Below, one piece after another: positions 21,914-28,766 of a stretch of 31,726 bases of DNA. Numbering within the stretch: the stretch's first letter is position 1; each line of letters starts with the position of its first letter. The stretch is from Multifurca ochricompacta (lineage: Eukaryota; Basidiomycota; Agaricomycetes; Russulales; Russulaceae), in contig WTXG01000359.1 of the NCBI GenBank assembly GCA_022496185.1, positions 1 to 31,726 on the forward strand. The letters are read 5' to 3'. The position numbers and the translations under genes are program-made. Under the pieces are notes generated by a model. The model saw only the letters and a program-made list of their open reading frames with translations. It searched no databases and was not told the origin of the DNA.

Positions 21914-22871
21914 TGTCTGTATCATAGCCGGCCCTATTCGCCAGGCTTCTGAATTTGGCGACATATGCGTCTAATTCGCCCTTCTCCATCCTAAGGGATT
22001 TTAACTCTTGGGCTGCCTTCTGTTTGGCCTGCCCATCCGTGAACGCGTCTTTAAATCGCTCGGCGATGGTCTCCCAAAGACCCTCACTTGTGGTACGACG
22101 TCCACTCTCGACCTGTTCGTTCAGCCACTCTAGCTGCTCCATAGTCCAGTCATCAACTGCATCCCCTCGAATTAGTGAAAGGAATAAATTGGCGCGTTGA
22201 AATGGGTTGACAATCTGCGGGACGTCGTGGTTAAAGTTCTTAAAGGTTGTGAACTCCAGCATAAACTTTTTGCTCTGCGAGTGGTCCCCAGTAAACGTTT
22301 GGGGCAACACTCCTGATAGTCGTCCAGATGGGGGAGGGATATTTGGTGGTGCCGCCACTGGGGCTGGTGGGGCGGGGTCTGGAAGTTGGGCGGCGATGGT
22401 GGACATGGTTTGATGGAATGGGGTGACGGTGTTCGTGGATTGTACTGATATCTGGGGAGTTGTCAAAGCAGGGGCTCTGGACGTGACAACTCTAGGTGCA
22501 ACTGGAGACGTAGACACTGCTAATGCTGGTGCTTCTTCTTCACTGGGTTCTTCTATGTACTCCTCTGGTTCGGAGTCCATGACAATGGCTGGGGGGTTTT
22601 CTCTCCACGGGCCTAGTCCAAATTCGGGTGGGGCGGGTCCTGTGGTGACCCAAGAGTGTCGGCTGTCCGAGTATCGGATGCAATACCAAACCCTCTTTTC
22701 GTCGTCGTATTCTACCGGTTGGTATCTTCCGTCGTGATAGACATAGTATCCAAACTCGGTCTCAAAGTCTTTCCAGGCGGCAGAGCCAAGTACTTGTTGT
22801 GAAAGATTATTCTCGTCTCTGCGTTCAATGAGTTCTTCGTGGAAGAGGGTCTGACTGCAGCTGGAAGCCAC
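21914..22871 (-). pseudogene. Element A gag, N-terminal segment
   Basis: About 319 codons to the B insertion point. N-terminal SQTLFHEELIERRDENNLSQ, FGYYVYHDGRYQPVEYDDEK, Pro-rich linker, capsid region RLSGVLPQTFTGD, NFNHDVPQIVNPFQRANLF, DDWTMEQLEWLNEQ, LWETIAERFKDAFTD, then LANRAGYDTDKE, where B interrupts. The frame is open from the LTR side, but the first conserved codon is GTG (22871), with an in-frame TAA at the LTR end and no ATG between. The rest of gag is at 13839-14392. Confidence 0.92.
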
Positions 22872-22877
22872 TGTGAG

Positions 22878-22888
22878 AGACTCGACTT
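22878..22888 (-). other. Self-priming-type primer-binding site of element A
   Basis: The minus strand AAGTCGAGTCT begins 2 nt after the 5' LTR and is the exact complement of AGACTCGACTT in the LTR (23121-23111). It is identical to the site in element B. Confidence 0.7.
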
Positions 22889-22890
22889 GA

Positions 22891-23481
22891 TGTTACGTCC
22901 AGTGCGGGACGTACTGCACGACTTGTGCGACAGCGTACTGTTCGAGATCGGATAAGAAACCAATAAGGCTTCTTGGAGTGAGATGGGACAAGTCAAAGTC
23001 AGAGGGGCTGTACCCTGAGACTATGTTGAGTGGAAAGGGGTCAGAAACCCCGAGACAGACGAGTCAGAGATCAAAGGGATGTCCAGAAGACAAGCACCAA
23101 TGTATTCAATAAGTCGAGTCTGAGGTCTACAATGTAGTTACAGTGGACTTATATACGTAATTGAATGGGCGTCTATGAGATAAGGAATCGGAGTCAAGTG
23201 GGCCCAAATATCCGGAAGCAGACGGCGTAGAGTTGGGCTTCTGATAGGGTATTAAGTAAGTGTCCGAGCGTAAAGATAAAGAGACAACAAGATAAGCGAT
23301 AAGGGACCAAACATAGGTACACAGTATGTCAACAAGTTCAAAGCAAGTCATGGGGAGGGGAGCAAGGCACGTGAGGGATCCCAGGACGGGGACAAGATCA
23401 TGAAGTGGAGAGTGGGTGGTAAAGATGGGTCGCTATTGGGGAGGTGGAAGAAAATGGGGTTGGTTGGCAGGGATTGTAACA
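22891..23481 (-). repeat. 5' LTR of element A (591 bp)
   Basis: Same length and ends as 7106-7696, with TATA at 23155-23148 and the inferred RNA start near 23121 on the minus strand. It directly abuts the TATAC TSD, which overlaps the start of the Tc1 palindrome. Confidence 0.96.
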
Positions 23482-23486
23482 TATAC
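23482..23486. repeat. Target-site duplication of element A (right copy)
   Basis: TATAC. Its last three bases are the TA target and first C of the Tc1 inverted repeat, so element A integrated at that junction. Confidence 0.93.
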
Positions 23487-24226
23487 AGTGGGTCAAAAAA
23501 CTGTCCCGATGTTTGCACCATTTCTAGTATTCACTCTATAGCACCTCAGCATTTAGGAATCTGGTTATGGTGTGGCTGTATGTCTGAAAGCCCTGCTTCC
23601 TGGCTACCATGCCCAATTTGGATCAAAGAGATTGGCCATGATATAAGCATTTTATGATCAAATCAAATCAATCAATCATCGGGACAGTTTTTTGACCCAC
23701 ATTTTAAATCCACTATCTGCCCAATTACTCCTTTTTTTCACCCCTTTTTGCCTTGGTAACTCCTTGAATCCTTTTAGTCATCCTTTCTATAACCTTTTGC
23801 CATCATTCTGGTGCATTTTTATTCTACTCCTCCACCACCCTCTCCCACAACTCAGGTATCCCCTTGACTGGTTAAGAACCTTCTTCAGATCCACCCAGAG
23901 GTGTCCAATGGGGCTAATATTTCAAGGGATTGGGCTATCCATACCAGGCTTCAATATTCCTGTCTTAAAACTGCTGGCTTGCCTTCTTGGAATTGTGTTT
24001 TGGGTCATTGTCCCACTGAAACATGGTTTCACCCTCCACCATTTCTTACTTTTCAAACCTTTCCACCACTCCGCCATCCAAAATATCACAGTACTGGCAT
24101 GGATTCATGATCCCCTAAACCCCTGTAAGCATTCCTAGTCCATTCCACCCCATACAAGACCAATACCATAAGTTCTTCCTCCTCCATGCTTGACTGTCAG
24201 GGTGGTGGTTCTGTCAGAGGGTGGTT
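23486..24226 (+). repeat. Palindrome left arm
   Basis: It pairs with 24339-25079. It contains an outer TIR (23488-23511) and, at 23677-23700, an exact inverted copy of the same 24 bp, so the first 215 bp are themselves bounded by inverted repeats. Confidence 0.95.
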
Positions 24227-24338
24227 CTCCCTTATTTTTCCCAAGTGTAGCTCCTTCTGTCTGAACCAATTCTGTTCATTATAGTCTCACCTGACCACAA
24301 GATCCTTTTCCAGTCATCCACTGTCCAATTTTCATGGT
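23702..24338 (-). pseudogene. Tc1-type transposase remnant (spacer plus left arm)
   Basis: The minus strand reads from the spacer into the left arm: WTVDDWKRILWSGE, NRIGSDRRSYTW, then (in pieces) a VWGG-like segment, MFQWDNDPKHNSKKA and SPIGHLWVDLKKVL. These match the Tc1 family W..EDW..V..SDE, QQDNDPKH and SPDLNPIE.LW..LK order. The first catalytic Asp of SDE is Gly (WSGE), the region of the third catalytic residue is broken by stops, and several further stops occur. The N-terminal helix-turn-helix is missing. Confidence 0.85.
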
Positions 24339-24863
24339 AACCACCCTCTGACAGAACCACCACCCTGACAGTCAAGCATGGAGGAGGAAGAACTTATGGT
24401 ATTGGTCTTGTATGGGGTGGAATGGACTAGGAATGCTTACAGGGGTTTAGGGGATCATGAATCCATGCCAGTACTGTGATATTTTGGATGGCGGAGTGGT
24501 GGAAAGGTTTGAAAAGTAAGAAATGGTGGAGGGTGAAACCATGTTTCAGTGGGACAATGACCCAAAACACAATTCCAAGAAGGCAAGCCAGCAGTTTTAA
24601 GACAGGAATATTGAAGCCTGGTATGGATAGCCCAATCCCTTGAAATATTAGCCCCATTGGACACCTCTGGGTGGATCTGAAGAAGGTTCTTAACCAGTCA
24701 AGGGGATACCTGAGTTGTGGGAGAGGGTGGTGGAGGAGTAGAATAAAAATGCACCAGAATGATGGCAAAAGGTTATAGAAAGGATGACTAAAAGGATTCA
24801 AGGAGTTACCAAGGCAAAAAGGGGTGAAAAAAAGGAGTAATTGGGCAGATAGTGGATTTAAAA
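24339..24863 (+). pseudogene. Tc1-type transposase remnant, right-arm copy
   Basis: This is the mirror copy of the left-arm remnant on the plus strand, starting after the WSGE segment. It retains FQWDNDPKHNSKKA (about 24544-24585) and GHLWVDLKKVLNQSRGYL (about 24660-24715). The same stops as in the left arm are present, so decay happened before the duplication. Confidence 0.85.
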
Positions 24864-25079
24864 TGTGGGTCAAAAAACTGTCCCGATGATTGATTGATTT
24901 GATTTGATCATAAAATGCTTATATCATGGCCAATCTCTTTGATCCAAATTGGGCATGGTAGCCAGGAAGCCGGGCTTTCAGACATACAGCCACACCATAA
25001 CCAGATTCCTAAATGCTGAGGTGCTATAGAGTGAATACTAGAAATGGTGCAAACATCAGGACAGTTTTTTGACCCACTG
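24339..25079 (-). repeat. Palindrome right arm
   Basis: Reverse complement of 23486-24226. The two mismatches I see are in the outer TIR (ccg versus ctg) and at 23593-ish (ccctgc versus cccggc). The internal inverted TIR copy is at 24865-24888. Confidence 0.95.
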
Positions 25080-25707
25080 TATAGGTGCCAATTATGCATT
25101 GACAAGATCAGTAGAAATTCTAAGATAAAACACATCTGCAGCCACAAAAATAAAAGATCTCATCTGATGTATGCTACAGGGTATCTTTAAATATGTTCTA
25201 GTATTATCATATGAAGTATCAAAGCAGATCAACGGTGCGATGTAAAATAAAAGTGTTATCAGTGATCCACTTCTTGAAAACCATGATGCATCTGTTTTAT
25301 TAATGTGCGATCAATTCTGCTGGTCTGGCACTATCTAAAATACTCTCTAGACTACTTTAGACTATAATATAATAAAATTATCAAATTAGTTTACTGAAAC
25401 AAGGCCCGCGTGTATCTACAAGCTGCATGGGGCAGCGACTACATTGCATTGCATGGTGGTCTGACCTCCTTCCTATTAAGGAAGGTTGACTTAAACACAC
25501 TGTATGGACGTGGTCCATGGTGAGTAAGAGGCAAAGCACATTTCCTGAGAGGAGAGAGAGAGACAGAGGAGAGAGGAGGAAGGAAGAAACCCAGGATAAC
25601 TTTGATGTCAAAGGAGAGATGTCGTTGTACTTTTTGAACTTGCAAATATGTGCTTGCTGGTTCCATTTGACCTTGCACTGGACGATGTTGAGGTTCTTTA
25701 GCACACA

Positions 25708-25790
25708 AGAAGAGAAAAGAGAGAGAGAGAGAGATTCCTAGGTTGCTTGTTCACTGGCTGGTCTACTACAAGCATTGTATGTACCTTTAT
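25708..25790 (-). promoter_or_regulatory. Promoter-like TATA plus CT-rich stretch
   Basis: The minus strand has TATATAAAGGTACATAC followed about 45 nt later by a CT run (complement of the GA repeat 25708-25735). It could belong to a degraded LTR or to a host promoter; no clear product follows. Weak evidence. Confidence 0.3.
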
Positions 25791-26159
25791 ATACTTGTGG
25801 AGAGGCCTAGCTGAAGGAAAGTTTTAGAAAATAAACAGAGGTGAAGCCATGTGGGGTGAACAAAAGTGGAATAAGTAAAAGGGAGTAAGGGAGAAACCAG
25901 GTAGCCGGGTGTATGGAAAAGAATAGGCAGGCGGCCTGGAATGCGCACAATCCCTGTAATATGCTAAGTAAAATTACTTGTACCATAGATCAATCATGCT
26001 TTGCACTGGTGTCAGAGTCTGTCTGAAACTAAAGTCAGGCAAATGTTAGAAAATTTATTGACAGTATAGTATGGAAGAATGAGAGCAAACAGGTCCTGCC
26101 AGAAGTGGTGATGACCGGAGGTTTCATGTCCAACGCCCAAGCCATCCTTACAGCACCAG

Positions 26160-26884
26160 GACAGTCACGCTTGTATGAAATGAAAGCAGAATAATAAAAT
26201 AGTAATGTAAATAAAGGATCCATTTAATCTTCTGAACATAAACCAACAATTTTTGAGGGATCTTGAGTAGCCATAAATGAACACATTGTGTCCAAGTGCT
26301 TATCTCCCTGACCAGGATGGCCTGGGCCATTTATCTGAAATGTGCAGAAATGCAAAGAGCAGTCGCACTTGTATAAAATTGAAACCAGAATTATAAAATA
26401 AAAATAGAATAATAAATTATCTTAATCTTATGAACATAAAACAGGAATTTTTGAGGGATCTTAAGAAGCCATAAATGAACGCGTTGTGTCCAAGTGCATA
26501 TCTCCTAGACTGGGATGTTCCAGGCCAGATGTCCGAAATGCACAATGCAAGTAAAGAACTTGCATGCATTTCATTTTATGGGTAACCCAGGTATCAAAAC
26601 AATTATCCAGGTGTTACCCCTGTCAATTTCTATGTGTTCATCAAATTTTTTTGCATTCTGTGTGGTTATCTGACAGGCTTTTCATCAATGTTCTATAACA
26701 TCCTATCTAATCATTGCTGTATACTGGATTTTAGTTGTGCTTGTATAAAATTGAAAGCAGAATAATAAGATAAAAATGGAATAATAAATTATCTTAATCT
26801 TCTAAACATAAAACAAGAGTCATTGAGGGATCTTAAGCAGCCACAAATGAATGTGTTGTGTATCATCTTGGTCCGGGAAGGCCT
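26160..26884. repeat. Three diverged direct repeats (about 150-200 bp each)
   Basis: Copies lie at about 26160-26355, 26361-26560 and 26735-26884. Shared landmarks are cttgtat, gaa..cagaat.ataa, taatctt.t.aacataaa, gagggatctt and gcca.aaatgaa. Copy starts (cttgtat) are at 26170, 26368 and 26740. The third copy is cut by the LTR of element C. Function unknown. Confidence 0.8.
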
Positions 26885-27471
26885 TGTTACGTCCGGTGTG
26901 AGACGTTCTGCACGACTTGTGCGACAGCGTGGTTCAAGGGTTTCAGATAAAAGACCAATAAGGCCTCTTGGAGTTTCAAGGGAAAGAGTCAAAGTCGAAG
27001 GGGCTGTTCCCTAAGATGATGTTAAGCGGAAAGTGCCAAAAGCACTGAGACAGACGAGTCAGAGGATCAAGGGAGAGTCCAAAAGACAAACACCGATGTA
27101 TTCAATAAGTCGAGTCTGAGGTCTACAGGGTAGCTACAGCGGACTTATATACGTAATTCAGTGGGCGTCTATGAGATAAGAACTCGGAGTCAAGTGGGCC
27201 CGAATATCCAAAAGCGGAGGGCGTAGAGCCTGGCTTCTGATAGGGAACTAAGTAAGTGTCCAGTCGTAAGATAAGAAGATAACGAGATAAAGGGGACAAG
27301 CATAGGTAAACAGTACATATACAGGTCCAAACAACGGTCATGGGGATGGAAGCAGCGCATGTGAGGGATCCCACGAAGGAGAGGTAATGAGGAAGTGTAA
27401 GGTCGGTGGGCGAGTGGGGTCTCTGTTGGGGAGGGTAAAGAAGATAGGGCTGCTGGGCCCTGGTTGTAACA
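26885..27471 (-). repeat. 3' LTR of element C (587 bp)
   Basis: TGTTACGTCC...TTGTAACA ends; TATATAAG on the minus strand at 27151-27144; the 11-mer AGACTCGACTT at 27117-27107, again 34 nt downstream of the TATA start. Confidence 0.95.
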
Positions 27472-27485
27472 TCACCCCCCTTTCT
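27472..27485 (-). other. Polypurine tract of element C
   Basis: The minus strand reads AGAAAGGGGGGTGA next to the 3' LTR. Confidence 0.8.
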
Positions 27486-27502
27486 GGTTTGAGCTGACCC
27501 AG

Positions 27503-28696
27503 CTAGAAACGCGCACCGTCATCATCCTGGACCAAGTCCACATAGTCGTCCGCCAAGTTCCGGTCCTCTACTGTATAGGTCTCCTCCGCGGCACATTGGT
27601 GTGTGCGCAGAAACCCGTATGGGCCACGTCGTCCACACTGGCGACACAGGTCATAGACCGGGCAGTCGAGTTCACAATGCCCCGCATTATGCCGTAGACA
27701 TTTTCCACACCATCCCGAAGGGTTGACGATGGTGGGAGCGACACCCAGACGTCGAAAGATGCAGAATCGGCTCCAGTGCAGGTTACTTCGGCAATGACGA
27801 TACCACTTGTGGTTAAGCGGGCAATTCCAACTTATGTGATACTTGCTATCACATCGCCAGCAAGTCTCTCCGCAGGGGTTCTCGTGCATACGCAGCATTT
27901 CGAATCGGTTTGGCAACAGTTGTGGCGCCGCTCCTAATGATCGTGGGGGGAGGGGTCGCGCGTAGGTGTCTGCGTACCTCTCAGCAATGGTCTGATATGC
28001 GTCCCCTTTCTCCAACCTCTTCCAGATCTCCATCAACTCCTGCTCTACTTGGAACATCCCCCTCGTAAGCCTTGTCATCTGCTTTGCATATTCTTTGTAC
28101 TGGGTATTGAGCGTGGTGCGAAGGGTAAGGGTTTTCCGCAGCCTCATTACTTCAGCCTTGAGGCGCGGGAGTCGCATGTCATTCATTACCTCGTCAATTG
28201 CGAATGCTCGGGGGTCGTCAGCTGCAAGGTGTCCCAACTGTTCATCACTCATCGTGTGGTGAAGACAGCCTGTATACCGTTCCTCCAAGTAGACTGGGGC
28301 CCCGTAGACAGGCCCATCCTTGCTCATACATCCCGCAACATCCATCCCTCCATTGGTGTAGAATATATACTTCGCTATGGACTTTTCTCCGTCGGCCATG
28401 GTGATCTCAAGAGGGAAATACATTGATGAGTTGGGGTTGTTGGCGAAAAATGGGAACTCGGGTACTTCATCATCTTGTTCCATGCCAATGAGGTCGTTGG
28501 GGTGAGGTTCCTCGGAATGAGTGAAGTTGTGATCGGGATTAGGTGATTGGTTTTTGACTCGTTCTTCCGCGGCCTCGTAGTTAATGGGGGAGGAAGGACG
28601 AGTGGAAGGATGAGCAAAGGGAAAAGCTTCCGCAACCACATGAGTGGCAGTGAAAGCGTTGATAGCAGCAGAGGCAGCGATGGAAGAGGAAGACAT
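27503..28696 (-). CDS. Extra third ORF of element C: tandem zinc-knuckle protein
   Basis: 397 codons, uninterrupted, ATG at 28696 (MSSSSIAASAAINAF). Same order as the A copy: Ser/Ala-rich start, acidic segment, conserved block (YFPLEITMADG, YTNGGMDVAGC, GAPVYLEERYTG), helical region (LKAEVMRLRKTLTLR, MFQVEQELMEIWKRLEKGD), and Cys/His motifs at about residues 279-368. Motif 1 CWRCDSKYHISWNC is intact. Motif 2 has lost its first Cys (YRHCRSNLHWSRFC). Motif 3 is CGKCLRHNAGHCELDC and motif 4 is CRQCGRRGPYGF...HQC. The C-terminus is acidic (DDYVDLVQDDDGARF). It starts 70 nt after the ancestral pol stop. It is retained open while the neighbouring pol is broken. RNA or DNA binding is inferred only. 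Confidence 0.87.
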   Translation of the reverse strand: MSSSSIAASAAINAFTATHVVAEAFPFAHPSTRPSSPINYEAAEERVKNQSPNPDHNFTHSEEPHPNDLIGMEQDDEVPEFPFFANNPNSSMYFPLEITMADGEKSIAKYIFYTNGGMDVAGCMSKDGPVYGAPVYLEERYTGCLHHTMSDEQLGHLAADDPRAFAIDEVMNDMRLPRLKAEVMRLRKTLTLRTTLNTQYKEYAKQMTRLTRGMFQVEQELMEIWKRLEKGDAYQTIAERYADTYARPLPPRSLGAAPQLLPNRFEMLRMHENPCGETCWRCDSKYHISWNCPLNHKWYRHCRSNLHWSRFCIFRRLGVAPTIVNPSGWCGKCLRHNAGHCELDCPVYDLCRQCGRRGPYGFLRTHQCAAEETYTVEDRNLADDYVDLVQDDDGARF

Positions 28697-28766
28697 ATCA
28701 GTTGTGAGTTAGGACGTTGCTGGTGAAGCGTTGTTCTGGGGAAAAGGTCGGGAGTTTGTCCTTCTT

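Larger units (their letters stand above)
7106..23481 (-). mobile_element. Element A: full-length Ty3/gypsy chromovirus, interrupted twice
   Basis: Bounded by 591-bp LTRs (7106-7696 and 22891-23481) and the TSD TATAC. On the minus strand: 5' LTR, PBS, gag, pol, extra ORF, polypurine tract, 3' LTR. Element B (plus a 5-bp TSD) interrupts gag, and a 1363-bp solo LTR (plus TSD) interrupts the end of integrase. Subtracting both leaves about 7487 bp, near B's 7516 bp. The LTRs differ at 16 positions by eye, all CpG-type transitions. Gag lacks an ATG start, and pol has several TGA stops and a small deletion, so A is not autonomous now. Confidence 0.95.
23486..25079. mobile_element. Tc1/mariner derivative rearranged into a 741-112-741 bp palindrome
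   Basis: The ends are CAGTGGGTCAAAAAACTG and its complement, flanked by TA (23484-23485 and 25080-25081), as for Tc1/mariner. The left arm 23486-24226 and the reverse complement of the right arm 24339-25079 have equal length and show only two mismatches by eye. The spacer is 24227-24338. Each arm carries the C-terminal half of a decayed transposase reading toward the nearest end; the spacer supplies a further piece to the left-arm copy. The N-terminal DNA-binding half is absent, so both ends derive from the 3' end of one parent element. It is non-autonomous. Confidence 0.93.
25080..26884. other. AT-rich non-coding interval, partly the continuation of E0
   Basis: After the Tc1 element the E0 pol frame is still open for about 36 codons (to a TAA at 25186-25188). 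That may be the true pol C-terminus or chance. I see no E0 LTR, no extra ORF and no confident gene. A purine-rich run lies at 25549-25590 and a GA repeat at 25708-25735. Beside them, on the minus strand, is TATATAAAGG at about 25786-25777. The part from 26160 holds three diverged direct repeats. Confidence 0.6.

Noticed and set aside
7106..23481. Classic Neurospora-type RIP (CpA to TpA)
   Set aside because: The LTR differences are at CpG rather than CpA, and too few for heavy RIP.
23692..24138. 148-codon plus-strand ORF, repeated identically at 24427-24873 on the minus strand
   Set aside because: It is antisense to the Tc1 transposase remnant, and appears twice because the arms are a palindrome. 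It matches no motif.
25381..25708. Two overlapping minus-strand ORFs of 89 and 107 codons as a host gene
   Set aside because: No recognisable domain; composition is driven by the GA/CT tract, with Ser/Leu runs. Kept only as non-coding with promoter-like features.
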